Source: Hyposmocoma kahamanoa
Taxonomy: Eukaryota; Arthropoda; Insecta; Lepidoptera; Cosmopterigidae
Assembly: GCF_003589595.1 (NCBI RefSeq)
Contig: NW_020653200.1
Span: forward strand, 4,585,202 to 4,649,201
Length of the DNA: 64,000 bases
Reading direction: 5' to 3'
The first letter of the stretch is position 1, and the number at the start of each line of letters is the position of its first letter. The notes beneath the pieces were generated by a model that did not search any database, was not told where the DNA came from, and was given only the letters and a program-made list of their open reading frames with translations. Position numbers and translations under genes: made by a program. Shown here one piece after another: positions 1 through 10,625 of this stretch.

Positions 1-540
1 CCAATGAGAACAGAGTTTTTGGGCAAAAATAATCAATTTACAAAAAGCCTTGGTATTGCCGACTCATCGGGAATCCAGATTAATATCCTTTCCGCATCTT
101 TGACTTCCTTACTTTGTTTAAAAAGAACACAGCTTCCTTCAATCCAATGAAAGCTATTGAAGATTTTTCATTAAATAACTTCAAAGAGATAATATCGTAA
201 ATTGAACGAACGTGTAGTCGTTTATAACGATTGTTGGAATATTTGTGTTTTAATTAATACATTTCAAAATGATAATTGAATTATGTAGCACAATATAGGG
301 ATCGCTACTAGAATAATTTGAAAATTACCTCGGTAATCGGCGTACATACGTGAATAAAGCAGTTGAATGAGAGAAGTTTAATTGAGGTGGGCGATACGCA
401 GGGTTTAATACACGGAAGATGTAAACAATGGAAGAGCCTTAAGCCTCGATTACTGCACAACCACTGGCGCCAAAACTCATACTATCATTTATAAGTTTAT
501 TGATTGTCACGATGTTTGACCAGCATGATATTCAATTCTT
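1..540. other. AT-rich intergenic sequence
   Basis: No open frame, repeat or RNA gene is recognised here; the sequence is unique-looking and AT-rich. Confidence 0.4.
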
Positions 541-544
541 TTTG

Positions 545-870
545 AGAAATTATTCCAATAGCTCGTAATAATTATTGATTAGGTAATACAAAGATCGAAC
601 ACTAAGAAAAAATTCCTTCGATCCGGCTGGATTCGAACCGACGTCTTCCAGTAAACCGTGTCAGACGCTATGTCAACTAAGACACGGAGCGAACTAGCGG
701 ACCTTAAGAATTTTTCTATATGCTTGTAGCAGATCTTTGCTTTTCGTTTTTAACGACTTTTTTAAGATATTTCATTCAATGTTTTGCCATCTAGCGGTAA
801 TATCTGAAAGACGTCGAATAATTATCGACTTTTAACGTTCACCAAAAAACGTCGACCTTATTGCAGCGGT
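545..870 (-). repeat. tRNA-like SINE, family C
   Basis: Read on the minus strand, this copy has an A-box-like GTCTTAGTTGACATAGCG followed by a B-box GGTTCGAATCC, the internal RNA polymerase III promoter pattern of tRNA-derived SINEs. It matches the copy at 57240-57440 on the plus strand, both inside the tRNA-like part and for about 150 bases upstream of it (shared words include AAGCATATAGAAAAATTC and GGTCCGCT). The conserved leader upstream of the tRNA-like core is unusual, because a SINE normally starts with the tRNA head. Downstream are the shared words GAAGGAATTTTTTCT and TCGATCTTTGTATTA. The tRNA-like core does not fold into a clean cloverleaf, so it is not called a tRNA gene. Confidence 0.7.
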
Positions 871-1085
871 ACCTATAAGGTTTACTTTCGTGTCTTATAA
901 CAAAAAATCTATTAAGATAAACTGAAAATGTAAAATTTATTAAAATTACATAAAATAAGACTTAACGATGATATGAAACACCATCATGGATATTATAATT
1001 TTTGCACTCCCGAGTAGCAAAACAAGGTGTTTTTCCACGATTGTCGAGGTTGTGCGTAACATAATTGACAAAGCGAAAATGACGA

Positions 1086-1153
1086 ACGGAGCTTGAGCTC
1101 CGTCCGCCATTTTCGCTCCGAGCTGAGTCCCGTGTACTTGAGTACGCGGGACT
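1086..1153. repeat. two adjacent GC-rich stem-loops with the same TTGA loop
   Basis: Stem 1 is ACGGAGC (1086-1092) / GCTCCGT (1097-1103), perfect, with loop TTGA. Stem 2 is AGTCCCGTGTAC (1126-1137) / GTACGCGGGACT (1142-1153), with one G-T wobble and again loop TTGA. They are 22 bases apart in an otherwise AT-rich stretch. Partly overlapping open frames of 111 and 121 codons cover the region on opposite strands, but neither resembles a known protein and no function is assigned. Confidence 0.6.
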
Positions 1154-1477
1154 CCGCGTATTGTTGGCATACGTGCCGTTCTACTGTATTTATTGTTCTG
1201 TGGTTTAATATTACGACTAAATATACTATGTCAATGATACATGCAACATCTTTGCCGATGGGTCGGTACGGTACATCAATTTGCATATTGTCGGTTAAAT
1301 TTGAAAATCTCGTAACTCCGTTTTTGAACGATATCCCATTTTTACTCTTCAAGCGCAATCAAAGTTTAAAATGTAATTCTAGACCGTTTTTTAGTTTAGA
1401 CCATAGACAATATAACATTTTAAAATAAAAAAGTTATTTATTCGTTTAGTGATAAAAAACGAAAGAGCCTCAGCCTG

Positions 1478-2815
1478 CGACGCGTGGTCGATTTCAGGTT
1501 ACGGGGTGTGCTTATGCTCTTCGGTGGCACAGTGATTATTACTATGGGCGCTTGTTGAGGAGGTTCCAGATTAGATCCCTGATTTGAGCCAATTTATGAA
1601 AAAAACGTTTATAAGTTGGTTTAGTAGAAATTCCCTAGTTTAAGACCAGAAATATGGAGTGATTGTCTGGCACTTTTTCCGTAAATACTTCTTTTTTTGG
1701 CATAGCTTCCAAGAAAAAAGAATCTAACAGAGAGACGGTCGAGATACAACAACGCTATAAGTATCTTATTTCCACTACATCGGAAAGTATGCCTTACATT
1801 TTGAACAATTGTGAGATCTTGTACACGTAATAGAAGCTCCGTATACTACCTACGTGCAGACGCTTCGGGCTTCGCCCTCCGCTAGACCTCGGCGTACGGC
1901 CTCAGCACTTGTGACTTTACAAAAATGACATGGCTCTTAATGGCGGCCATATAGACAAATGGCAAAAAGTAAATTTTGACTGCAAATTATTATTAAACAC
2001 CCATAGAGAACCCCACATGCCGATTTTCAGTAGAATTAGAGCAAATTTTTATCAACCGCTAAAAAGTTTGTAAGGCAGAGCCATATTGAAAAATTACTAA
2101 AAGAAAATAGTAACCGCAAATTACTATTAAACAGCCATAGAGATCCCCACATGCTGATTTTCAATCGAATTACAGCAAATCTTCATCTGCCGCCAAAAAA
2201 CACTTCTATGGCAGTCATATTGAAAAATGGCGAAAAACAAATTTTGAGCACAAATTATTATTTCTAGTGACCTTGACATGCCAATTTTCAGTCGAATCAG
2301 AGCAAATCTGTTTCGGCAGCTACATTTAACGAAAAAAACTTATAACGCAGCCATATAAAAAAAAGGCGAAAAGAAATTTTTGACCCCAAATTATGATTAA
2401 GGACTCCTAAAGAACCTCACATGCCAACTTTCAGCCGGATCGAAGCAAGTTTTTCTTCGGCCGCCATTTTGAAATCGCCATCTTGAATTTTTTTAACCCA
2501 GGCAGTGGCAGTTGACCAGTGTTACCCTCTATGACATTCCTTCAAGCACCTCCTACCTATCTCTATTAGTTTCCGTGATAGGGGCTTTGAAATTTGTATA
2601 GTGGCCATCTTGTTTATGTGAATTTCGAACATTTTTTACTTCCCGCGTAAATTGACCAGGGTGTACTTCCTAAAAATGCACAAATATTCCTCTCATATTT
2701 GATTTTTTGCTTTGGAGCCTATTCGCGTACAACGGTATCATTTTTTTCCCACCATATCGGGAAGTATGCGTTCTATTTCTATCAGTGAGTAAGAACTTGT
2801 AGCTTTATATATATA
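1478..2815 (+). mobile_element. composite repeat family B, copy 1 (non-autonomous, SINE-like head plus tandem array)
   Basis: The head (about 1478-1680) has a tRNA-like promoter region ('CGGTGGCACAG', then a decayed B-box) and a body resembling the family E SINEs, for example 'TTTAAGACCA' followed by 'GATTGTCTGGCA', compared with 9230-9275. A GC-rich, hairpin-prone block follows at about 1858-1915, containing GGGCTTCGCCC. After it come four to five degenerate units of about 110-136 bases, each starting near GGCCATAT or GCCATATTGAAAAATGGC (about 1945, 2079, 2213, 2349 and 2460). A 3' part then ends at 'AGAACTTGTAGCT' and a short TA tract. The same order is found at 40258-41450, and the 3' half is found inverted at 34495-35030. 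No protein is encoded. Confidence 0.65.
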
Positions 2816-3620
2816 TATAATAATAAACTACAAAATGAGATGCTCCGAATAATGTGCATTCTCTCACTAGCTCCATAATACACTTTGGTTTGAATAGTTA
2901 TGGGTGCAACTGCCTGACGGACAGGTATAATTTACAAGTACAAATTACACTTGAGTAAAATAATCGTACGTATATTTACAAAGGGCATATTTGTGTAAAG
3001 TTAAAATGCTATTCGTATGCCAGGAATATCTATCAGAGTAAGCGTTATTCAATACATAGTGACGGGATTTAATAGTGCCTATGACTTAAAAATGATTGTA
3101 TCCAATTATTATAAAAAAATACTTGCTTGCTTGCTTGAAATTTTATTTAGTAATTTTTCATACCTTTCTTATTAAGCAAAATACAATACTACAAATAGTT
3201 TAAGTACCGACAATTAGTGGCTCATCGCTAGGTTTTCTCTCATTCTTTCTCAAAACTTTTAATCTTGGATAAAAAATATGGAGATATTTATAAAACGATG
3301 AGGCTACGCAGAAACTTTCAATATGTACCTCAATCAAAAATGTAGTTTTATTCAACCTATACAGTAACAATATCTACCCGTATCCTCCTAAGACCCCATG
3401 TACTTCAAAATATACATATTACAGGAAGTAATTCAGACCCAGACAATATTATGTCTATGATCACGAGAACGCGCAGTGTAGGTACATTATAATGAAAATA
3501 TAGGATTCTAATTTAGCGCTACATATTCTAAATGACAACAGTACAACAAAATACTTAGTACACCCTAATGTACCTTGGGCGTTTATCGTTTTTCCCATTG
3601 TAGTTTGCTGGGTCTTAGGG
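2816..3620. other. unassigned AT-rich sequence
   Basis: Only a short (CTTG)4 tract at 3122-3137 stands out. No coding frame or recognised repeat was found. Confidence 0.4.
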
Positions 3621-3624
3621 GTAT

Positions 3625-3642
3625 GTATATATATATATATAT

Positions 3643-3704
<62 letters not shown>

Positions 3705-3705
3705 A
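3625..3705. repeat. (AT)n microsatellite
   Basis: This is a nearly pure alternating AT/TA tract with a short ATAC interruption near 3645-3655. It also generates the isoleucine-tyrosine repeat in the apparent minus-strand frame there, which is therefore not a gene. Confidence 0.9.
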
Positions 3706-3896
3706 TATCGCTGTCGATAGTTTTAATTACAATTAACTTAATTATACCCAAGGGCCAAAATAAAGCTTTAGAAGAAAAGTAAAGTGGAACTTGTGGTGAC
3801 GCGAGCACGTAGTTGGAGAGCAAATTTCTGTTGACGATTGTATGCTCTGTTCATGTTGTTTTAATTTCTATCAAGTGGAGCAGGTATAATATAATA

Positions 3897-5158
3897 CGTG
3901 GGGCGCACTATAAGATTCCGAAATGAATAAGAAAAAAATACTATAAATGGTCAGAAATGAATTCATTGTTTCTCAAAATATTCTCCGTTAGCGTTAATGC
4001 GCTTTTTCATACGTATGAACCAATTTTGAAAACATTTATGCCACTTCTCCGTGACAATTTCTGAAAGATATGTTTCATCTCTCTCTCTTCTCTCGACAGC
4101 CTCTTTAGGTGATAAAAATCGTTGACCGCGTAACTGGTTCTTAATTTTTGGAAATAAATAAAAGTCACAAGGTGCCAGGTCGGGACTGTATGCGGGATGG
4201 CTCATAAGGTCAATGTTGTTCACCTTCAAAAATTAATTTGTCTGTCTGGCCATGTGAGAACTGGCATTATCATATTGAGTTTGTCAATAACTTCCGGCAA
4301 ACAAATGGTCGTGTATCAATCACTATTCACGTTACAAACACGATTCTCCAAAGCAACAGTAGCCACGTTTCCAGTTTTATTATAAAAAGAAGCAATCATC
4401 CTCTTAGAGGCACTTTGCACGCGCGCCACGTTGGTTGGTTTCGGCTCATTTGGAAAGACCCATACGCTCGATTGCTGTTTTGTTTTGGGATCGTAACTAT
4501 AAATCCGTTTTCCGTTACCTATTACCATGTCCCACACCAAATTTGACGCCCCTTCGTTGAATCTGGTAAGCATGGCATTGCACCAAGTGACGCGATCCGT
4601 TTTTCGAGCCTCAGTCAAATTGTGTGAGATCCACCGAGAGCACAGCTTTTTCACGCCTAAATGTTTGTGGATTATATTAAACTTATGCCTATGCCTAAAG
4701 ATGCCCGAATCTCACGGAATAATAATATATCACATGCCTGTCTGTTTGCCACACAGCATCCACGTTTTTGTTGTTCACAGCAGTGGACTGGCGACCAACA
4801 CGAAATTCGTCTTTAAGTTTTACACGACCGCGTTTGATTTCTGCATACCAGCTATAAATAGTCGTTTTGCATGGTGCTTCATCGCCAAAAGCAGATCGAA
4901 GCCGAGCGAAGCTCCGCTGAGCTGTTAAATTACACTTAAAGTTGTAGAAAATCATACTACGAAAATTTTCACGAGCTAAATCCATGGTGATGTAGACAAC
5001 CAATTTCTAAAATGACGCAACAATGTAAAAACAAGTGACAGCCAGATGAAACAAATTGTATTCTACAGCCAAAGAGTTTCATTTTTAAATGTTGTAATTA
5101 CTTTTTAAATATTATTTATATAAGTGGCCAGTTCCGGAAACTTATAGTGCGCCCTATG
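3897..5158 (-). mobile_element. mariner-family DNA transposon, near full length, inactive
   Basis: The terminal inverted repeats match: the left end reads CGTGGGGCGCACTATAAG and the right end, reverse complemented, reads CATAGGGCGCACTATAAG, followed by TTCCG on both. TA dinucleotides flank both ends (3895-3896 and 5159-5160), as expected of Tc1/mariner insertion. The length of 1262 bases fits mariner elements (about 1.3 kb). The transposase frame on the minus strand is broken (separate entry), so the copy cannot move itself. Confidence 0.92.
3963..5003 (-). pseudogene. mariner transposase, broken
   Basis: Three minus-strand frames together cover a mariner transposase of about 345 residues. 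The frame at 4695-5003 holds the N-terminal helix-turn-helix part (MDLARENFRSMIFYNFK... up to VNNKNVDAV). The frame at 4316-4654 holds the linker and first catalytic region (WISHNLTEA, WCNAMLTRFNEG, IYSYDPKTK). The frame at 3963-4229 holds the C-terminal part with YSPDLAPCDFYLFP and the ending NGEYFEKQ. Transposases of this family use a D,D34D triad. The third aspartate (in PCDF) is present, but the first, normally in a GDE-W-IY context, reads GNGKRIY, so it is replaced by asparagine. The frame also shifts near 4655-4695 and between 4230 and 4315. The likely initiator is the internal ATG giving MDLARENF, within two codons of the usual mariner start. Confidence 0.9.
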
Positions 5159-5394
5159 TAGATATGGATACTATAGTATAGATGTGGTATAAAGAAATAG
5201 AATGGTTAGGTACGATGCGGAGGCAGTAGGAATCGAGGAGACAGACAAATTGCTAGGATAACTTCGGAATGTAAAAAGCCTAATAAATGCAGACGCAACT
5301 CGCAAGTTCCGAAATACGACTCAACTAGACTATTTATTAAACACAAGACCATTTATCGAGTTCTTAGGTTTTTGCGATTGTTCACATAGGAAAT

Positions 5395-5517
5395 GAAACA
5401 ATTTGTCCGAATTTAAATCGCGTATATTTGTTTTTTCAAACAAACCAACGTTCCGGGCCCTTTACAGGTCCCTTGGTCACGGTTGAGTGGGACCTGTAAA
5501 TCCGGAAAAATAGTTTC
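5395..5517. repeat. foldback repeat, copy 1
   Basis: An outer inverted pair (GAAACAATTTGTCC at 5395 and following; its imperfect complement ending in GTTTC at 5517) encloses the words CCAACGTTCCGGGCCCTTT and a perfect inner hairpin, TTTACAGGTCCC (5461-5472) / GGGACCTGTAAA (5489-5500). A second copy with the same outer pair and the same GGGCCCTTTACAGGTCCC word lies at 18218-18353. The apparent minus-strand frame here is a by-product. Confidence 0.6.
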
Positions 5518-5665
5518 ATTTGACACAAGACTATTCGTAATAACAATTTCAATACTCAAGGAAAAGGTTGCGAGCCAATATACTGAAATGTTTTTTGTAG
5601 TCAAAGAAATATTGTATATTTATTGTTCATTTAAATATATGTTATTACTATTATTAAATTCGATT

Positions 5666-5745
5666 TTTTTTAATATCAAGTGACGGGACGAACAATTCGT
5701 GCTCCCAGTAATAAGCTACTTAAACTTCTACAATGACATTCCTGT
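5666..5745 (+). repeat. family A repeat, 5' fragment
   Basis: It begins with TTTAATATCAAGTGACGGGA and CGAACAA like the family A copies at 16552, 19830 and 30430, then decays. An (ATT)n tract follows at about 5804-5826. Confidence 0.6.
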
Positions 5746-5829
5746 TATTATTAAAAATTTGCCATTTACGAGGTTTAAAAGTAAAATGAAATAAAAACGT
5801 AAGATTATTATTATTATTATTATTATTCG

Positions 5830-6590
5830 TTCAGCTTATCCAAGATCTTTTTATCAGTGACAAATATTTAATGACTACCCCTAGAGTTTTCTGCTCATTC
5901 TTCTTTGGGGAGTTTGCCTTACGAATAAATAACAGTGTAGTTAATCTATTTGAAGATTTATAGGGTAATTTGTTTAACTATGAAATAAATATGTTTCGAA
6001 TTCGCTTGACAATCGCGATTAAAATGCTATATTCTATTTTTATATACAATTTTAAGGTGTTGCACGTATATTTTGATTTAATGACTGATTAATAGTGAGT
6101 AATTAATATTTTTTGACAAATATGATAGAAGGTGATCTTGCTTTTTAAATATAAAAACAATAATATTATTTGACTACAATGTAGACTAAAGGGTGTATTG
6201 GTATGTACATACGATATTGATTTATAATGGACAATGGTGCCTTGGCCTTCATAAGGCTTGTCGCCGGATCGTTCATAAATAAGTTGGAGTAGATAGCAAT
6301 GACAAAGGGTCTATATAAAACGATTCCTATTGGATTGGATTTCTAAAAAAATATTTTCTTATTTACTAGTAGGTATTGAACGGCAAATATGTCAATTCCA
6401 TCCAGCATTTATAATGCAATATTACGCAGTATTATTACGTTGGTCAAATGATTCGTGCGATACCAAAGTATACATGAAAACTTAAAAAGAAACAAAGCAA
6501 TCAATTTGTATTGGCCATGTTGATCTACAATCTTTTGCCACCTTTCGGGTGGTTTTAAAAAAAATCCTATCTTAGAAAATACAGTTCTGA
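5830..6590. other. unassigned AT-rich sequence
   Basis: No coding frame or recognised repeat was found. Confidence 0.35.
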
Positions 6591-6596
6591 AGGTGG

Positions 6597-7063
6597 TTTT
6601 CTACAGGCGAAGCGTGACGAGATGAGGCGACACGAAAATTTACATCTCGCCGGCCTATATCCACCAAAAATTGCCATTAACAGCTCGCGCAAGCTCGTGC
6701 TGTAGTTGTGGATAATGGCAATTCAGTGCTGTTCGGTTCGTTTAGCGATAAACACGCAGCTGAGTAACATGTCCCGTAAATTATTATTATTAAATATATT
6801 AACGGAAGAAACTTTCCTAAAACCTCAAATTATATGTACCCCATAATCGCTTCGAGCACGCGCGATAAATCGTGTTTCCGTTGGAGAGTACATTTAATAC
6901 TCTATATAGGCAGCAACGGTTCAATATTACATCAACATATATTTCACTTCTCGCCTCATCCATCCTCGTCAATCGAGAACATTTCGACAGAATTGAAATT
7001 TTGCTTCAATCCTCCAAATCAATCCTCACCTCGCCTTATCTCGTCTCGCCTCGTTGGTGAAAA
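6597..7063. mobile_element. putative terminal-inverted-repeat DNA element (MITE-like)
   Basis: The left end (TTTTCTACAGGCGAAGCG, then GACGAGATGAGGCGA) is the imperfect reverse complement of the right end, which ends ...TCTCGTCTCGCCTCG then TTGGTGAAAA. An internal inverted pair, AATTGCCATTA / ATAATGGCAATT, lies at about 6670-6722. No transposase frame is present and I could not settle a target duplication, so the superfamily is open; CACTA or Chapaev types are possible from the repetitive GCGAGRCGAG ends. Confidence 0.45.
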
Positions 7064-7069
7064 TGATGG

Positions 7070-8180
7070 TCTATTCGTTATCAAAGTTGTGTCTGTCAAT
7101 TCAAAGAATTTTGTGTAGGTAGAGACATGTGAAAATCCGAAGTGGCTATGTTGGGCGAATACGTTGTATGGGGTAACACATCGCAACCTAACTGCAATAG
7201 TTCGTCATGACTTTGTAAAGATGTGTGGTTGGACATGATCATGATTATATACGATATCTTTTCAAATAGTAAAGGTCAGTTCTCGATTTTCATAAAGTAT
7301 AAGAATAAGCAATATAAAACCTTCCCTCCTATTCTTAACAAGTGTTAAATATTATTTTTAAATATCTACTAGACAATATAATATCTTAAAAGAAAAAGTT
7401 CTTTTTTGTTTAGAGTTGGGAAAAGGAGAACGGAGGTTTTGGCCAAACCATTCATCGTCAACCTATCTCCTTCAAATTTTAATATTTAACGTTTACGTAT
7501 CATAACGTATTTATTTAATTCAAGTAAGCGTTATATTTACGTAGTTACATAAAGAAGCGGTCTTTATATAAGTACCTCAATTAACGCTGTAGTGCAAATA
7601 TTGCACGGTTAGCTCTGTTCGAATAGTGTCAACAATGTATTTTATCGTAAATGAAGAATAACGCTCGTCGAAGCCCATTTGCTGCCGGAGTCGGTCGACC
7701 CCTAAATTTTGTTCTGAGACAGCGAGGACACCGGGGATGTGGGACGGGAGTGCCCTACAGTGAACACAAGGGTCGAACATAGGGTTGTTGTCTTGGTGTA
7801 ACGATTACCATTTAATAATAATTTGTGTAGAAATTACTGATTGTTCTGGCTAAAATAAGTAACTAAACTTTACAATATACAAAAGATATAATACATTGAT
7901 TGGAAATTAAAGTAATAAAACAATCACTCTCGCACTTTCGCATTATTATGTGAAATAAGGCTTGTAACCTCGAAAACACTTGTTGATTTTCGTAAGTCGA
8001 TAAAACCTTGCGAGTCGGCAGCCCTGAGAGTCGAGTACAGTCCGGGCCCGGGCGCAAGCGAGGAGCGGGCACCGACACTTGTAGCTTCTGACTCATGTGT
8101 CTATATGGTCTACTTAAAACTAGGATTTCCTGCTTTTTAAGTCTTAATTCTTAAAAAGTTATGTTTTGCTTTCCGCTCTT
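7070..8180. other. unassigned sequence with one GC-rich patch
   Basis: A patch at about 8010-8085 (GTCCGGGCCCGGGCGCAAGC) is much richer in GC than its surroundings. No start, splice pattern or homologous protein is recognised. The short minus-strand frames over it (7577-7780 and 7863-8096) look random. Confidence 0.35.
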
Positions 8181-8188
8181 TTTCATAG

Positions 8189-8396
8189 ACGACCTCGGTG
8201 GCCGAACGGTTTGCACTGTGACAGCTGGATGGGGACCCCGGGTTTGATTCCCTATAAGATTCATTTGGGAATAAACTTTTCTAAATCGGTTCTGTTTTGG
8301 GTGTTCTGGCTAGTGCCCTGGAGTGAATTACATTGCTATGATACTCATGGTCCTCGGAAATCTAAAGGTCGCGATTATTATTATTATTATTATTGT
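8189..8396 (+). repeat. tRNA-derived SINE, family E, with (ATT)n tail
   Basis: The head reads GACCTCGGTGGCCGAACGGT, an A-box region, followed by a B-box-like GGGTTTGATTCCC. The body has TTTGGGTGTTCTGGCTAGTG and 'CATTGCTATGATACTC', and the copy ends in an (ATT)n tract at 8372-8396. The apparent frame here, ending in tyrosine repeats, is not a gene. Confidence 0.75.
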
Positions 8397-8764
8397 ATTA
8401 TTGAAACTATCTTTTTTCGTTATTTAGGAACTTAATGGTGAATATTTTGTATATATAACTTGAATTTGCTTTTGTTTAAGCTACGACGTATAAAAGTTTT
8501 CACATAAATACCGATTTTGGTGGACACCGCGTCGCGCGAGAGCAGCGGGCACACAGCTGTGATAGGACAGTAATTCAGCCGTAGGCGTGAATTTTATTCT
8601 GAATTTCCTTCCTGAATTTCTACGTGTTTGTAATAAGTTGAAATGAAATTTTTCCTTCATACTTTCACGGGCATAAAACTGTCATAGCGCAATTTTTTTT
8701 GTCAATATAAGAGAAAGTTATATTGTAAACGTAGACACTATAATATTCAGGCGTATTTAAAGCA

Positions 8765-8925
8765 GTAGTAGTTAGTGGCAGTGGAGTTCCTTGTGAAAGA
8801 GTTCGTCCAGGGAAGTGCTGCCACCTTACCTATTTCTGCCGCCAAGCTGTTATGGAAAGGCGTGTCGCTTACCACCAGGAGCACGACTTATATGTACGTC
8901 CCTTCACCTGGTATTATAAATAAAA
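8765..8925 (-). repeat. family A repeat, internally deleted
   Basis: Read on the minus strand, this joins the family A start (GACGTACATATAAGTCGTGC, then GGTGGTAAGCGACACGCC) directly to its end (CTTGGCGGCAGAAATAGGTA, then AGGTGGCAGCACTTCCCTGG). The central GCAGTGCCACTC...GTAATGCTC part is missing. Confidence 0.65.
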
Positions 8926-9059
8926 ACTAGTTACAATGAAACAGCAGTAAAAAATTATTAATTCACATTCCAGTCTATAATACTTTAACGTAATATAATA
9001 CTTTAGCTGATTTTGTCGAAAGTATATGTATATTGCACTATTTGTAAGTAATTTCACGA

Positions 9060-9290
9060 ACTCAGTCGCCTGCGGTTAGCATTGAGGGCACTAGATGCGG
9101 AGGTGCCGGGTTCGATTCCCGGCAGGACCAATTTGGAAATGAATTAAGGTAAATTAGTCTGAATGTTTTGGGTAGTGACGCCTGAGTGAACTTCGTTGCT
9201 TAGGGTACTAGTATATAATCCAGGGATTTCTTAGTTTGAGACCATGTGATAAATGTGGTTGTCTGACATTATGAAAAATCTATTACGTAG
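9060..9290 (+). repeat. tRNA-derived SINE, family E
   Basis: A clear T-arm and B-box, GCCGGGTTCGATTCCCGGC, with a perfect five-base stem, is preceded by an A-box-like CCTGCGGTTAGCA. The body is GTCTGAATGTTTTGGGTAGT, then 'CCAGGGATTTCTTAGTTTGAG'-like sequence, as in the heads of family B. The D and anticodon arms are too degenerate for a functional tRNA. Confidence 0.75.
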
Positions 9291-9294
9291 TTAT

Positions 9295-10450
9295 TAATCC
9301 AGCACCGTTATGTTTTACAGCATCAAATGCAGTATTATTATTTATTTTTAGCTTGTCATGGTTTAGAGCTTCGCTAAAACAAAGAAGACGTTTAATTTCG
9401 ATCCACACTAATAACTATTAGATTCACAAAGCATTGAACTCGTACGCGGAGGGCTCTTCATTTCGAAGAGTCTTTGAAGTTAATAAAAGAGCTTACAACC
9501 TTTGATGTACATGCATATCATATCATTATATTTACGATTGACGTGGGAAGTATACACGTGTGGACGGAAATACTCGTAACTAATCGCGCATGCATTCGCT
9601 TCCTTGTTTTTTGTTAGAATAAGAATAATAATCAATTATTTTCAATCACAATGTAAAAAGCTTAACTTAGTCCATTGTGAGAGAGCGGAAGCTGTATTTG
9701 AATACTCTACGTCATAGTTATTTCATATATGTGCTATTTCGATCCCACCACACACAAGGATTTGATATATGAATAGATGAAATAGGAGTAACTTGTATCG
9801 CTAAATACACGAGTGGGAGGGGGAAATGAAAGTGGAAAACCTCATGGACGCCAGAGCTTCGAACCACATGCCACGCCCGACTTTAATGGGAAGTGAACAC
9901 AATGACTTTTATTCATGTGTTATAGAATAATTGGGACAGTTTTACATTTTTTTTTCACGCATTTATTAAGTGGGTTTAATACTTGCCCGTAAAAACTATT
10001 TTTGCATGTTATGTTTAGCGTTTCACAGTGGCTCATGTGCAATTTTTTAAACAGTGATATCACAACTAACCGAATTTTAAATTACGAGTTATGGGTTCTA
10101 AATTTCGTGTAACCTTTTACGATGGCATTCCGTTTGCTATAAAAAACCTATTTACACCCTGTTTATTGGTACTTTGAGTAAAACGCCGTGATAATTTAAA
10201 CGTCCTATATTTGCTTATTTTACATTTTTTATTTATTTCATGGGACTTAATTTCACATCTTAATTATAAAATAAAAATTACAATTCGATGTTTTCCGACA
10301 GATTATTCCATGATTTTAAACAAATCCCCCAGCCAATTATCAGCTATAAAAAAAAATTAAATTTATACTAAAGCAAAAGAACACGAGAGCTTCATATTTT
10401 GCAAAAACATACATTATTAGAAAGTTATAAAACTGATGATTAAAATATTT
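9295..10450. other. unassigned AT-rich sequence
   Basis: No coding frame, RNA gene or recognised repeat was found. Confidence 0.35.
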
Positions 10451-10454
10451 CAAT

Positions 10455-10625
10455 TTAATTCATTATCAGCATTATACGTCCCGGGTTTTCTCTAAGGAGA
10501 GGGGTTGAGTCTAATACGGGAGATGCGTGTACCAAGGTTGTGACCTTCGAAGGACTGGTTTCATCGTGATGTTTTCTTTGACCATTTTACCGAGAGGAAT
10601 TGTACTACTAAATATTGAGAAAAAT
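10455..10625 (+). repeat. degenerate lepidopteran interspersed repeat
   Basis: The words ATTATACGTCCC, GGAGAGGGGTTGAG and TCATCGTGATGTTTTCTTTG occur in the order of a common lepidopteran repeat that reads roughly 'ACGTCCCACTGCTGGGC ... CACGATGTTTTCCTTCACC'. The match is from memory and the copy is old. Confidence 0.4.

Noticed and set aside
993..1428. Overlapping 111- and 121-codon frames on opposite strands
   Set aside because: No recognisable motif and no codon pattern I could distinguish from chance; kept only as context for the twin hairpins.
3461..3823. 120-codon minus-strand frame with an isoleucine-tyrosine repeat
   Set aside because: The frame exists only because the (AT)n microsatellite at 3625-3705 has no stop in that phase; the flanks show no protein motif.
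9060..9130. tRNA gene with a perfect T-arm
   Set aside because: Only the T-arm pairs; the D and anticodon arms are degenerate and a SINE body follows.
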